From assembly GCA_949752745.1 (NCBI GenBank), contig OX457026.1, positions 26,288,116 through 26,352,115 on the forward strand: a stretch of DNA of 64,000 nucleotides, written 5' to 3'. Shown here one piece after another: positions 22,001 through 52,270 of the stretch. Origin of the DNA: Protula sp. h YS-2021 (taxonomy: Eukaryota; Annelida; Polychaeta; Sabellida; Serpulidae). Numbering within the stretch: position 1 is the first letter of the stretch; the number at the start of each line of letters is the position of its first letter. Below the pieces are notes generated by a model that saw only the letters and a program-made list of their open reading frames with translations, had not been told where the DNA came from and made no database searches. Position numbers and translations under genes: made by a program.

Positions 22001-25000
22001 TGTCATTCGTTGTACCCACATGTTATCCATAGCATGCGCTTTCGATAAATTGTTATGCACGAAAGTCTTTCAAGTTCATGTACTTGTGGTGTTAATTAAC
22101 ATAGCAAATCGCACATTATCTAACGTGCTGATTAACTAATTACCAACAACCAAGGTTTGATAAGTTGTCTCTCAGTGTTGTGACTTCATTATGAAATTAT
22201 TATGCTGAACCCTGCTTTCTCATATAAATTCATAGATACATTATAATTTCTTTTAAAAGTAATCAACATTAATCAGTAAGAATCCACAAAACTAGAACAC
22301 CCTGAGCCACTTCACATTAATAATAGTTACCGATTTCGCAATATTTGAACATTCAGTGAGTTTCAAATAACCAGGTAAGATTTTGTATCCTGGCGTCGTT
22401 CTCATAAAGCTAGCGCAGGCATGCCACTATTTTCAGTGTATTTAGCATATACAAATAAAGCCAATATCAATTATGTAATGCACAGTGTGACTGTTGACAC
22501 ATGAGAGAAGCTTGTGCAAATAGAGCTGCAGTCCTTATTGCTGCTTTAGGTTTTTAAAAACTTAGCGTTTTGATCATGAAAATGAAAACAAAGGCGAAAA
22601 CAAAGAGTGAGGTACAATATGTAAGATCAAATACTATGTATGTGCGAAAGTTGGTGGTCCTAGGGCCAGTATGGCCACAGGAGTAGTAAAGGCATAATGA
22701 TGGACCAGTGAAGAGAAACAAGTTCCCGAAGCATTGGCCCCATAGAAATTCAACTCTTTGCAAGTCTTTGACTTGCCCAGTGTTAATAACAGCATTTTTC
22801 AGTCTCATTTCGGGGTAATTTGCAAGACCCTGAGTCTCAATGCATTATCTGTGTGCATGCTTCCAGATCTTAATGGTAGAACACAGCAAAAAGAAAGCTT
22901 AGCTATTGTTAAAAATGTATTTTTATCTTCAACTTTTGTACCAAATATTTATGAACTATATAAAGCTCTATCTTGCTGTTATTAATGACAAACTTTGAAT
23001 AGCAACTATGGAACAATTAACTAAACTGACAGTACAAACACATTCAGTTCCTAAGGAGCCCTGAAAAACGTAATGATTTTAAAGTGAAACTGCAAAGATT
23101 AATGCTGAAACACTCATTACATATAGCATCAATTTACAGATAACTTATTTTCCTGTGAAAGTTGAAAAACAAATCAAGAAATAACAAAGTGATAATGGGT
23201 ATTATTATTTAATTGCAGAATTAAAAACATAAAAATTAAAAGTTAATGAAATCTCCAAAATGATTAATCTGCGCGAAAATGAGGTTCTGATATAACATTT
23301 GACAAGTGCAACAAAGTTATATTAAACAAAGGATTATATAACCAACAAAGAAGCATTAAGGTGTTAAAACATATTCCAATATACTCTACATAATATTACA
23401 AATAAGTTTTTTATTTTACGATACATGCTAATGTATTGTTTAATAATCATGTACATGGTTTTAAAGAGCACCATCAACCTCTTGAATTACATTTCTTATT
23501 TTCTTTATAAACATACAAACAGATATATAATTGAACTGCAAGACAAATTTTGCAAACAGAAGTTAATATACAAATATTTCAACTGCAAGTAGTTTAACTG
23601 TATAAGTTACATGCAAATTTACGCCCATATTCACCGATCTCTCGTTACGTTACATTTTAGCATGTACAGATTGAGCATCATGAACAAAAACCACAAGTGA
23701 ATCATTTAATTATGTATATTGACAACATAATGACAACATTTTGTAACATATGTGTAGTCATTAACAGACTATCTTATAAAAAGTTTTATCAGAAACATAA
23801 AAAATAAAATAACCATTATTCTCAACATTCTAGGTTAAAACGGATCCTAAAATCAATACACGTGTAGCCGAGGACTCAGTCTCATATATACGTGTGAAAG
23901 TACGAGTAAGATCCAATACTGAAGTTCATTGGTATCCGAAAACATTTTCTTGCGTCCAATTACGTTATTCGCTCCTTTTAGCAGACTTATTCATAATATC
24001 ATCTGATGTGATTAATTTTGCCATGTTTTTTAAATACATCCCGTGCCCAACAGGCGTAGAGAAGCAATGACCGAGTATCTGTGAAATGTGGTACACGGTG
24101 CAGCAGTGCGGTTCAATACACTTGCGTTTCGTTTCAGCTCGTACATGCACAACATTTCGTGTATCGGGTAATGGTTTCGGATGGTAGGACTTGACACGAT
24201 ATCGTGTACACGTAGACCAACTCTGAGTTCTTATTCCAAAATTTTATATTAGCAAGTTTATCGCACATCTAAGATTGAAATATTTTTAAATCCAATGATT
24301 GATAGCGTTCTTCTCAGATCAAATATCTGTGACCCAAAACAAAAAATAGAAATGGAAGATCCCAGATAAAACAGAGTGGGCTGTTTTCATTTCTTGATTG
24401 TGTTGCTAGTGGCACATGTACAGCTAAATGTAAGCAATAAGCTATTTGGAGATTTACTTGCGTTTAGCGGTTTTTAGTATATTTTTAATACCGCTTCGCT
24501 TTTATATAATAAGCAAAATTGACAATAGTAACAAAATGCAGCAAAGCGAAATAAATGCTACCATAATTGAAGACAACACTAGAACAAGTTTTGAACATTA
24601 CAGAATATACATTTTCTCTGTTTTTAAATACAAATACACAGTTTGTCTTAATAAACAATACAAAAGGTAAGCATGTGAAAGTACAACCTGACACATTCAA
24701 CCAAGCTTTTAGACACCATTTTGTTTCTTTGGTGATAGTTTACCAATGGTAACAAAACAGAAGTAAAGCAATTTTTCGTGATATAAAAAGTATCTGCATT
24801 TAACTAAATAGATCCTAAATAAAACCACTTTCGCATCTTTACTTCTCCACCTGGGTTTTGATTATATTAAAGTAAGCGTTCCAATCAATCACAACTATTT
24901 GTAGCGAAAAATGCTTCATTTAAAATATGTAGGTAACTCTCAATTAAGAATTACAGTGCCCTTTTAGACAATTCCGCGTAACAACTACGAGTTGGCTGAA

Positions 25001-25512
25001 CCAGCCCTATTTTAAGTGTTCGCAGAATTGTTAACACTCAAAGGCTTCTGTGTTGGTCAAAATGTTCTTGGCTCTATGCTTTAGACAAAATATTTCCCTA
25101 ATTCGATGTTTCTGGTTCATTAAGTAGATGATCCGAACTTCTTCAAATGGCTTCAGAACGTGCAGGGTCTGTTTTGATATAAAATGCATTTGCTTGCTAG
25201 TCACCAAAAAATAGCAAACTTTAGTTTGAGTTTCCTTACCTTTAAAAAGTAATGTTGAACATCACAATTACGGTGAGCAACTTGAGGTTTATTATTTTCA
25301 AATATCATGATAAATATAATACCTACGTAAAGCTTTCTCTATTAGCTCAGTTTTGCCACTAGATTTAAGAAAAGGACATCGCAAGGTGCTACGTACGCGA
25401 CCTTGTATCAACCGACAAATTACTAGTTACTAGTTTTATACCTCGGATACTTATAAATATCCGGGTTCACGTGTTAACAATATAAATTCAAATGATGACT
25501 AGGGATACTTAC
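19054..25512. other. Intergenic region between aquaporins A and B
   Basis: AT-rich, no convincing gene. A stretch at 19850-20300 repeats ACGTC/AACGTT-type words (CAACGTC, GTTGCAACGTTGA) and looks like a dispersed repeat. The last exon of aquaporin B should lie somewhere here, because its exon 5 ends at a strong donor, but I could not identify it. Confidence 0.4.
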
Positions 25513-40725
<15,213 letters not shown>

Positions 40726-43700
40726 TTTGCTGCTGTCCTAATTTTGGTGGTAGTTGACCAGTATTGCAATGTTCAATTTCTATCGTGTTGAAGCAGTTTC
40801 TTCTCGTGTTAATAAATACACTGCACGAAAAATTTCTACCAAAAAGTTCTAAGGCAATTATTGATTTTATTTAATTTTTATAACTATTAACTTTAATTAT
40901 GTCACGAATATTTCAATATTAATGAGTTCGTTTTGGTGCTTCTGTTTATTAATTAAATCGTTAAGCTTTAAGTTAGTGTTTTTAACCCAGTTCGCGCAAG
41001 GATTCAGTAGTATGTGCCCAGTAGAGATTCGAAGTTGTGATTGCAGCGGCTTAGGGGCGGTACATTATATATTAACCTTCTTCGCCATCCTCTGTTGTGC
41101 GTTGTTGTCCGGAAATCAGTCAGGAGAGACATCTCCCCCCATCCCCTCCACCCCCTCCCCCCAACCCAACCCTACCGACAGCTAATGCTGTTGCCAACGC
41201 AATCACAATTTCAATATCTGTTACATCAGTCTAAATGGTTATTAATCGTGTGCAATATACATTGTCAAAATCTTTAAGCTCTCGTTCAGATAAATCCTAT
41301 ATAAATCACATTGGAAAAAAGCTGTGAGATTCATTTATCACTGATTGAAGCTTCCAAGCGCACTTAAGTCACGCAAGAACTTGTCCCAGGAAGCGTTCAC
41401 ACAGCAGGAGGTGGAAAAATTCAAGAAAATCCTTCCGAAAGCAAATCTTTCTGAACCTTGGATCAAAAGCGCAACTTTTCAACACCAGATTGGATGAGGA
41501 CCACACCCCTTGGGAACCCCGCCAAGAAGCCAGTAATGCACCAAATAATTAAATTAAAAAACTCGGTTTTTTGTGGTAATGCCAAGATGAATAAGAAGAG
41601 AAGTGCAGTTTGAACAAGCAGTGTTACTCTGTTCTTCACAAAAGAGTCAGTATTTAAAACTAGAGCGAATTTGCATACTCCAGTATAAGGGAATATTTCC
41701 GGTTAAGGTCAAGGCCGGAGGACGAAGCTGTAGCTTCTTAAGTGAAGGGGCTTGGTCGTGACATTTATTGCCAACCGGATCCATTCTTCAGAATTTTGTA
41801 AAAAGGTTGTAGGGGGCTAAAAATACTGATATGGCTTAACTGTAGTATCACCTTGTGGTTTTCGTACGGAAATGTTAAATGGACCTTTCAAAAATACTTG
41901 TAGCAATTACATATAGTAGAAAAGAGTATAATTCAGCAATAGCCCGAGATAATTTATTGTTCGTATGATCCTACAAATATCTACTATTAACAATATTGTA
42001 TTAGGATGGATTCGTGCACACAACTTCAGCTGTCTGCATTTTATGTCTGATCATATATCCATAGTGACACCATTCTGAGCTATGACTAGCTGCAATATTG
42101 CTGGATTGTACTGAACACAAAACAGTCCTGTTCATGATTTATCCCTCACGCGTGACATTTCAAGCGATTTACCGTTAAAATGCACCCAGTGATGTTGCAA
42201 CATATCTACCGATTTGTGCCGTCTCGGGATTGACAACGCCATCTGTCAACAACAACAGTATCACATGGGTTTTACATCCTACATATTTGTTAATAAGTGT
42301 ATTCTTAAATTATTACTGTGTCGGTTTTAAACCAAGTACTGTGGCGAATGAGTGACGAGCTGAAAAAGGAAAACAACCAAATTTAACAACATGCTAAAGT
42401 AAATTTAAAAAATTACTTTGAAAATTTGTTTCAAAGTGAAAGTTGAGTTCAAAGCAGAAACCACAGATTATGACAGGCTTCATCATACAACTTTTCCTTA
42501 GCAGCTACGCAGGTTTCTTAGCTGATAACACAGATAGTGTAGCTTGAACCTATTGCTATGCTTGAACCAGATCTGGAGACAACTGCCTTGGTCATATTTC
42601 TATTGTGCTGTCACCTTTTGAATCTCTGTACATTACTTCCAACTCCAGCCCCCTAATTTATATTATTTTGAACGCATCTTTTTAATTCATTTATTTGCAT
42701 CAATTTTCAAGTCGGTGGTAAAACCAGTTTTTGGATACGGTCATTGTTCCGAAGTTAACAAACAAAGTAAAAAAACGGAGGAGAAATCAGCTATAAGTCC
42801 AAGAAGGTAAAGCTTTACTGCAGGGAATGCCAGGCTGTCGTATATCACCTTCTTATTGTTGAGTATGGTTTAGAATTTTGACATGACTCTTAATCTTTCT
42901 TTAGTTGTTTGTTCTTTCGAATCTAACGGCTTAGAGCATAGAGATGTAAAAAGTAAAAGACCAAGCATCATACAATGTTTGACAAAAACTTGCACTTTAG
43001 TGAAAGCCCACACGAGACGTAATTTATTGACACACAAGCAATCAGTTGTCACTGCACAAATAATGCAACCCGTAATAATAATTAAAAAAACATAGCAAAA
43101 CTTCCAAAAAAAATGAGTAGGTAAAACACTTCAAGTCAATACGGAATATGCTATTGGCGTGTAATTGCACTGCATAAAAAAGTTATAACTATACATTTCT
43201 ACGAGTTTAGCATTGAAGATTAACCCTTCAACGTCAACGTGTTTGAAACCAGGTCTGGTCTAATTTATCACAATTTAAAGAGAATGTTATAATTAATTAG
43301 CACACAAGAACATCATGTTGCAAATGTAGGTCGGTAAGAAAAATTCGCACAGTGTATAGGTATACCACACATATAACTTGCACTCTTACCAGACTAATGC
43401 GATATAGACATCTTGTAAGAGTTCCATACTTGAGTACAGAACAAGTGTCCCCACTTGACGTTAAAGCAGAACATTAACATTCTAACAGGGCAATTACCAC
43501 TTAATTACCACTGTTTAGATACCACTGTTTAGATAAATATTAGTTCTACATTTTCAATCATGTCAGATAAACTTTAGCACAGAACGAATCAGAGTAATAT
43601 ATCGTAAAAATGAATATATTTTTTTCTGTCATAAACCAAATCATAAAAGGACCACAAATGTAGTAAATGTAAACTTACTCCGCTTTCACTGTCTATTTCA

Positions 43701-46068
43701 AGTCCACTTTATACATTTGTTGCCTGTCACGCTTTGGTGCATCATGCATCGCTTCTGGCTTTGACACAATTCTGATTGAGAGAATTTGTCTCTTAGCCAA
43801 TGTATTTGCATAAATATTACTTGATGATCAGGGGATACTGGTGGATTTTTGTATTTTAGGCTTCATCGCTCTAACATTTTAATGAAGTAAAATGAAATGA
43901 TAAAATAGATGTATTCAACGATATCAATTTAATAATTTTTAGGGCGTAGAAAGTAAACTAGGTGTAACATCGAACATCTTTTTAAATTTTTTTTTAGTTA
44001 TTACACGGATTTTCTGAGCGTCACTAAATCTCTGAGCGTCACTCCATTAAATATAATAGACATAATATGCATAATTTAATACAGTATGTATGTTACAATG
44101 AATACTTGCTAATTGCAAAAGCTTTCAATAACTCGAAAGTTTTCTGAGCGGCAAAAACATAATACTTTCATCATTAATGTCTCTGAATGGTACTGAAATC
44201 CTATATAAAATGTTGTCCGAAAGAGAAAGCGTATGTTAATTTTTTAAATAAATAAGGTTTTGTTAATATTCTTATTAATTGCTGTAACATTAATTAATTT
44301 AGCCTTAATTTCATGAAGTTATCTGTATCAAGCACTCTAACTTGATATGCCACACATCGTCAGAAATAAGTTTGTTAAAAAAGGATGGGATAAAGTCCTG
44401 TTGTCTTGTCTATATGCAGGCATTATGTGCGTCAGTTTATTCACAAAAAGTTACCTAATGTTGTATTAAACAAAAAAGTATGCTTTCTCTTTTCAAAAAC
44501 TTATGACGTTTTGGCATACTGAGTCGCTTATATGCGATACCTCATTTGAGCTTAATAGACACCTATTAAGTACAAAGATGTCACTCATTATTTCTATCAA
44601 CAATGACTAAAAAAATAATAATCGCAATTCTTTCAACACCTCATTGATGTGGCTTTAGAGAAGCACTTTTTGGGAGCAATACGATGCTTTTGACCTGTTA
44701 TGTCTCCTCAGCCATAAGAACAAATTTTGTTTTCGACAGGCGTGGGATGCAATCTTCCCCACTTAGAAAATATGCCTCAACTAGTATGTAGAAATATCTG
44801 CAGTAAATTTCATATGCCGGGAAGACTATTCCTTGTTATTTGATTGAGTCGAAACTGAGATATTTCTGCGTTCTTATGGGATTAATCAAAGATTGAAATT
44901 AGCATGGTCATATAGTTTCTTTTTAAAGTTTTAGAAATAAATGACACAAACAGGGGTTTGTGTAAACAAAATTAAGAATGCAATGAATACTGACTTTTTG
45001 TCCAGTTGTGCTGACCAGAAACAAACCAGCATGTAATGCGATCAGTGGAAGATGTAATTAGCAGCTAAGCACTAAAATTGTTACTGTACATCCATTTTTA
45101 AATGACCTTCTTACAATTTGGGTCAAGTTATATGGAAATAGTACCATTTGTTATTAGTTGTAAGATTCCCAACACAAATAAAACAATGATATTTTGCAAT
45201 CATACAACTACAAATACAACGGATATCAATTTATTGTGATCTTTTACTGTGACGTCATTTTTAGTAACTGCGAGATATAATAATGTGAGGGCTTACATAA
45301 GTCTAAGTCACTTCATACATGCCTTTCTATGCAAAAATACAATCCACTATTGATTAAATAAAGGTTGTATGCAGCCATGGAATCCCAAACGCTTTAAATT
45401 AAATATTTTTCTTAGTTTGTAAAATGTCGTTAATACATTGTACTATAGGCACGTACTGGCTTAATGTTGAGTGAAAGCCATTTAATACTAATTTTTGGGA
45501 ATAAAATTTATTTTATAATTAAAGGATAATGTCACAATTAAGCGAGAGGGATATCCAATTAAGAGTTTGATTAGATGTAAGCATGTAAGGTACATAGCAA
45601 CAAATCAAACTCTGATATGCCGATATCATTTCAAAAAAGATGTATTTTTCTGTTAAGAGATAAAGCTATACAGGAAACTGGAACAGTTTTTCTCTAGCCC
45701 GGTCTCAGAGGAATCAAGGAAAGTCCAAGGATGAGAGATGTATTGTCAGAGTTCATGCTCACTTTTTCAGTGTAGTTTCTGTCACATGTACGTAAAAATA
45801 CTGTGTATTATTGAACAGAACTGCCCCTGTTATAGTTTCTTGCTTGAAAATGAAGAAATAAACAACCTGACAGCAGAAGCACTTTCACAATAGGGTACTC
45901 AGTTGGCTAAACTTTGCAAACAAATACAGTACAACCTATTATAATCACAACGCAACCCTAACCCCAATTATAGAACTTTCCTTTATTTTTGACAGTCTTA
46001 ATAACACCAGGATTTCAATTTTACTTCATGCTCTACCTATATTGGTAAAATCCCTTCCTTCTTATGAG
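40726..46068. other. Gene-poor AT-rich region upstream of aquaporin B
   Basis: The first few hundred bases should hold the aquaporin B promoter; no clear TATA box was seen. The rest has no gene I can support. A short direct repeat CTGAGCGTCACT occurs at 44017-44042. Confidence 0.4.
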
Positions 46069-46071
46069 GGA

Positions 46072-46163
<92 letters not shown>
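46069..46163. repeat. (AG)n microsatellite
   Basis: About 45 AG units with one GGG interruption. Confidence 0.97.
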
Positions 46164-46167
<4 letters not shown>

Positions 46168-46955
46168 TCTTGTCCTAGCTTCGTACATTCAACCTTAGAA
46201 TTTTTAAAGAATGAAAATTTGTCAAACTACATCCATATATTTCCTAAACACCTATTATGCTTTCTATTTCGTTATATTGCGAGTAGCTAATTAGTTTGGA
46301 AGCGGATCTGTTAGCTTATGTGACCGATTATACAGTTTTCAATGATAAATGACATCTAGCTATTAATTTACTTTCTTATTTTCTTATTTTCTTCTGCACT
46401 ACTAAAAAGTTGTACATGTTATTTATAATGCCCCTTTTATTTATGAAGCTTTGAACTAATCTTTTTTTTTGCAGTAATTAGCTCATTAAAAGAATAAGTG
46501 TGAGGTTTTCCACGTCTTATAGAATGGTATTTTATGGCATACCAGCATTTTTATAAATGATCAAAATAATATCATGGGCTTTTCCTTCGCACATACGTTT
46601 TACTCATTGGCCATGCAGAACCAACCGAAACTATAAATATTTTTAAGCAATCCTACTAAACGTTAAAAAGTTCATTATGCATATAGAAGGCAATATCGAA
46701 ACTATTGTAAATTATATTATAAATTATATAAACATTTATTACTTTTCACCATATTTGTTTATATTTCTGCATAAAAGTAAACAATGTTTAGTACTACAAT
46801 AACGCCATTTAAAAAGCAATAATGCAATTTTTTTATTTTTCTGAGTATTAAGTACAGCGTGATTTTGGATGTTTCAAAGAACGTGTAGTTCCGGTCTTAC
46901 TAAAGGCAAAATCAATTGCGGTAAACAAAATTTGAAGGAAAAAGGCTTAGCGAAA

Positions 46956-47440
46956 ATGAAAGGTATGCTTTATACCGCCATAGTACAAGCGACAGTAATC
47001 AGAACACTAGATGTAGGTGTATCAACGATTTTTCGCTTTCAGTAACGCCACCGTGAGAGATGGTCTCCGTACGAGACTTCCCCGGACGGTAGCGACACCA
47101 GACAGACCTAACAACCGCATCAGTAGACAAATTGTGACAAACCGATTGCGTGAGCGTGGAATAAAATCCTGGCGAGCATACGTAGGGTTGGGGTTAAACC
47201 AACGGCGACAAGGTCTCCGGTAAGACTAGACAATCAATCACTTGGGAAACCGACGCCCATTAGTCTGGTGGTTGTTTCTGTTATTTCAAAATAACCCTGG
47301 TCAACAAGTTTACAGACGACGAGGAGGACGGTTTGCCAAAGCTTGTGTTCGTGAAATCGATAGATTAGGTGGAGGGAGTCAATGTGTGGGGGTGCTATTC
47401 AATTCGTTTTCAAATCACCCCTGTTAGTCAGCGATGTTGA
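46956..47440 (+). pseudogene. Tc1/mariner-type transposase remnant
   Basis: The N-terminal helix-turn-helix part MKGMLYTAIVQATVIRTLDVG is readable from 46956. After a frameshift near 47040 come TRLPRTVATPDRPNNRISRQ and VTNRLRERGIKSWRAYVGL, typical of Tc1-like DNA-binding domains. After further breaks come QVYRRRGGRFAKACVREIDR and GGGSQCVGVL, the region before the third catalytic acidic residue. The central DDE part is eroded. Stops and frameshifts make it inactive. Confidence 0.8.
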
Positions 47441-49950
47441 CTTTTGCGGCCTTTTGTGGGAACCGTTTTGTCGTGAAAACATTCTGCTTTGGATTTACTG
47501 GTGCCGAAAATACGAGCTTTTTTGCCTTGCAGTAAAAAATGTGCAGAATTTTGCTTTAAACTAATTTTCTTCTCTCTGGGTCATCTTTTTTTAATTTGAA
47601 CGGCATCACACGGCAGGCAGTTTTACAAATTAGGAATGGATTTACCTTTTGATTTCTAATCAGAGCAATCCGGGATAAAAAACAATCATATATCAAAACA
47701 ACTATCCTGTTGAAAAGTGATTGTCAGTCATTTTATCACATGGGCCATGACTTTACATGGTACATTGGTTCAATCAATGCTGATAATTCAATTTCGAAGC
47801 CTCTTTCCCAGTAAACCTTTTATTTCAACAGTTCCTCCCCATCTTCATTTCCATCTCCTGCATTACTCAAAGACTTTGGAAAAAACATAAAGGTATTCGC
47901 CATAATCATTCCAATATTTTTGTTTGTGATATATCCAAAATAGGTGTTTTAACCTGTGTTAAACATAATCTGGATGTGAATAAAAATTGACGTATACTTG
48001 CCTTTGTTTCTTGGAACGGGTGCCATTCGAACCATTTAATATATATACGTAGGTGTTGAATGGGATTGTGTGTCTTCTTTAAGGATGTTGTATAAAGCAA
48101 AGCTTACAGTATATTAAATGTCACCACATTTTCTAAATCCAGGTCTTTTGAATAAGTTTATATCATGCACTTTTTAATAACAATAATTAGTACAAAACTA
48201 TAGTCGATTCACATAAACCAACAGAAAGCATTCAAAAAGGCCCAAAATACGCCCTGCTTGTTTTTAAATGTTTTATTTATTTTTGGACTGATTGATATTG
48301 TCAAAATACAAATAAGATTTATGTTCAAATTAAGGCACAAAAGGAATACCTTGATTTGGGGATCTTGATTCGAAGCAATAAAAATAGTAGATGTGCCAAA
48401 TTAAAGTGCTCGGAACTCGCGGGGACACTAATGATATGATGCACTGACTCATCTAGTTCATTTTCTCCTTATTTATTTAATTTGACACTGTCAAATAAAG
48501 AAAACACAATGGAATTAAAATGATAGAATTGTGAAGCGCTATTATCATCGCCCCAGTAACTTTCAAAAAGTGAAAATATAAGCGATAGTTTTGTAAAAAG
48601 CTTTTTTTTCACTTTTTAATCCGCCTTGTTATCTTCGAACTGGGTTATTTTAGCGGCATGTTTCAGCTGCCGGTGTGGTATGCACAGTTGAGTCCATACA
48701 CAGTTGCGCCCTTTTGCTATATATCCCTTTATAACGAGAGAGGGGTTCTCGAACAGGGAGGATGCAACTGTAGGGAAAATATGTAGGAAAATGTGAAATC
48801 TTTTAAATTAACAGGTGGTTAATAAACCTTTTTATCCAATGAGAATTAATAGGGGTAAGTATGAGTAAAATTCCTTTAAATAAACAGGTGGTTAATAAAC
48901 CTTTTTTATCTAATTAGAATTAATAGGGGTAAGTATGAGTAAAATTCCACCACTAGTTTTTTACTTATCGGGGCTATTTTAAAGTTTTCTTCAGTTCTGT
49001 TTGAAAAAATAACTGGACATCAAACAAACCTTGTTCTCTTTCAAGAGGAACATCTTATTTTATGATTTAATGTATGGCTTAATGGATTCACAACCAGTAA
49101 AGATCTCGGGTTGGACCTTCTGTTACACATAAAATCACCATCGTCTGTTTGAGTCGCCAGCCAGACAGCTTGGACGCAACTATCGTTTGCAACACGTACA
49201 AGGAACGTTTCCACCCGACCTGTGTCACTTGCCCTGTGCTCGCCATAAGCAATTTACAAACGAAGAACTTTATTTCTTAAAGACGTTTTATGAACTATTT
49301 CTTGAGGGCGTTTTCTACTTGTGAAGGGGGGGGGGTTCAAAACCAAGATATCGGTAGGTCAGTTTGGTAACAGTGTGCTTCCCTATTATTTTGTTATTGT
49401 TATAATGTTATTTCTGTTACACAGTCCTTAGAAATGTAGTACAGTTTCATATAATGTGTTTATATAAAATAAAGAGCGTGATGTTTTTATTTGTTTGCAT
49501 AAGAATTAAATTTTGCTGACCGTAAAGGTTTACTCACTGCAAACATCCCACAAACAGGAAAGATCCTTAGAGGGGACTCAATCGTGCATACATGAGGTGC
49601 ATACACGATTGCGCGGGATCAACTGTGCATGAGGCTCAATCGTGCATCCAACACCGGACCAGCCACGTAATACTTTACATGAATGTTTTCGTTACCAGTT
49701 ACTGGTATCGAGGGATGCTGGGAAGGGGAGGAGAATCGGGAATCTCTCTCACTTAGTCTGATAACCAAGCAACGGGTGTAGGACAAAATACCATCGGACA
49801 TAATACCACATTTTGTCCTAGTTTTCATTTCCTTGGTGTCCGGTGGTATTTTGCCCGGTGTTATTATGTCCGGTGGTAAGTTGTCTGGTTCAACCAAGCA
49901 ACAGTGCCAGCCACTCAATAGAGAAAAAAGCAAAATGTCCAATAAACCAC
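47441..49950. other. No recognisable gene
   Basis: AT-rich sequence. Contains the tandem duplication at 48801-48948 and, near 49575-49645, a cluster of CAATCGTGCAT words in both orientations. Nothing else was recognised. Confidence 0.4.
48801..48948. repeat. Two-copy tandem repeat, period about 73 bp
   Basis: Both units read ACAGGTGGTTAATAAACC ... GAATTAATAGGGGTAAGT, nearly identical. Confidence 0.85.
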
Positions 49951-50073
49951 TAACGGATGAAACGTAAACCACTCACGGACGAAACGTAAACCACTCACGG
50001 ACGAAACGTAAACCACTCACGGACGAAACGTAAACCACTCACGGACGAAACGTAAACCACTCACGGACGAAAC
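49951..50073. repeat. 22-bp minisatellite
   Basis: GTAAACCACTCACGGACGAA(AC) repeated five times identically plus a diverged first unit (CCACTAACGGATGAAAC). Confidence 0.95.
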
Positions 50074-50849
50074 GTAGTCTCTCAACGTTTTAAAATACAG
50101 CTTACAGGATAGTTATTATTATTGTTTTGCTTTCAGTGACCTAAAACAAAAAAGTATGTCCGGAAACATGGTGACCAGCTGAAACATCAGTTACACCATC
50201 GCATGTTAGTCAATAGAAGTACAATCTTAAGAAAAGTAATATTTCTTAGAGCTCAGAAAATCTTTTTTCAAAGATTATGTCACTTTCTGCAGAGCGCAAA
50301 CGTCTAAAAGAAGACCATTTAAAGAAGACCAAACTGACAACGATTCTGGCAAATAGTTTGCAGCCTTAACCTTTTTAAAATTACTGCTGTGCAATATTTT
50401 TACGTTTGCAAATCTGGCGGTTATTTTATAACCTAAATACAACTCTAGTTTTTACTAACTTTCGAGACATGTAGCCAAAAAAAGTGGAATAAAGACTGAC
50501 ACTTTAAAAATAGGTAGAATATTTTCTACTGTTTAAGATCAATTATCGAAACCGCTAAATTTCGACATAAGACACACTTGATAATTTTGTGTAGAGATCT
50601 GTGACATTTCATACCTATTCAATTATCAAAGGCAGATGCATTTTGATGTTCATATTTGCTTATATATCATATATCAATGTTTTTTCATGGAACAAGGCCA
50701 AGTATAACAGTTGTTGATATCCATCAAATTCAACCTAATGCATAACCCTTAATTGCTGAAAATGGGAGACACAACTGGCCATTTTTAAATCGGTAACTTG
50801 GATATCTGTATGCTCAGGAATATTGTAAGGTTTCATATTTACTTAAAGT

Positions 50850-50925
50850 TCACATACACACAGACATACACACAGGCATACACATAGGCATACACACACA
50901 GACATACACATATACATACATACGG
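50850..50925. repeat. (CA)n-rich microsatellite
   Basis: Imperfect ACACACAGACATACACA repeats. Confidence 0.8.
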
Positions 50926-52270
50926 ACGACAGATGAATCCCCTTACATTCACACTGGACCAGCTCGACACCGTTAGCTGGTCAAAAATCGTAAAAAAAAT
51001 TCAAAAACTTGAAAAAACAAAAGGATCTAAAAATATTTGAAGCTCCGTCATGTTGTCTATCCTTTAAAAGTTATCACAAAAGTAATTGCCTAATTCTGGG
51101 CGATAAAAGAAGTATATTGTCATTTGCGCCAATTTTTTTGTGAATGCTGAAAAAAGAGTAAATGACTGGCATCTGGCCACTAGGCGAACATTCGTTTTTA
51201 ATACCAATCCATTGCGAGTAAAACTGAAAGAGCAGTAAAAAGTCGCTGACAGCAGCTAATGATAGGTGCCACCTTGATCGTTTTTCTTTCTGTTTGTTTG
51301 TCCCCATTGCGTTCCAAATGTTATGTTTGCATCTCATCACCTGGGTACTGCGTCCCTGGACGTATTTTCTGTCATTTTTTCTTCCAAGTTGAACATATTT
51401 TTATGTTCACTCAAAGAAACAATAATAAATGGCAGTCTGACTGATATTAATATTAAATATCATGTTAACAAAAAAACTTATTATTTTTGAAAAGGTAAAT
51501 TTGATGACTGAAATCTCTCACTCTCCTATAGCCCTCAGAAGTTTACTTTTTTATGATTGAAAATGTGTATTGTGCTAACAATGTTGACAACTGACTTCAA
51601 TGTTTTCTGATTATGAGTTTTTACGGTGAGTGTTTACTGATTACGGGTTTTTACGAAGAATGTTCAATCTTTATGCCTATTGTTTCCTTCAAAAAGACAT
51701 GCTTGTGAACTTAACGCGCAGTGCACTTTTCAGTGCACAGAGTTTAACGACGTAATTATTGCCGATTATCTGACGACTGTGAATATAAATGAAAACTGTC
51801 ACTTAATATTAAGATTTACACATATATTTACACAAAAGTTCGAATAGCGAATCTGATTTTAAAGCTTGAATTTATGCATCTAAATTTCAAGCCCATGACT
51901 CATTTATGCCAAATAAGACACTTTGGCCGGGTCTAGCGTTTGAGCGTATTTTAGGCAGTAAATGTGGAGTATTTTGCTATTTCTGAATCGGCTCTAGATA
52001 CGTGGATGCAATTAAAATGAATCTACGTATTCATGGCGGCATTCGGGAACGCATTGGGGAGTCATTTCTGTCGATTCCAAGTGACTTTGCGAATAAAATT
52101 CAGCTTGTAGCACTCGACAACTCGTACGTCATTTTTCTCTCCCTTTTCGCTCACGCCAGATGAACTTTTAAATAGATATATTAAGACACGCCATTTCAAG
52201 TAACAAGGCTTTGGGCGGCAAAATGAGCGATAAAACAAGCAGTAGCAGTTGAGTCGAAAATTGGTTGAAT
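50926..52270. other. No recognisable gene
   Basis: Only short open frames without recognisable similarity. AT-rich. Confidence 0.4.

Noticed and set aside
23965..24150. Minus-strand frame as possible terminal exon of aquaporin B
   Set aside because: It is in the right direction and distance, but I found no convincing acceptor in the required phase and no similarity to the tail of A.
41340..41488. About 50 open codons on + (SALKSRKNLSQEAFTQQEVE, FKKILPKANLSEPWIK)
   Set aside because: It looks protein-like, but there is no ATG, no good acceptor and no family I recognise. It may be an exon or pseudogene fragment, not supportable as a feature.
46042..46290. Frame rich in Arg-Glu repeats
   Set aside because: Translation of the (AG)n microsatellite.
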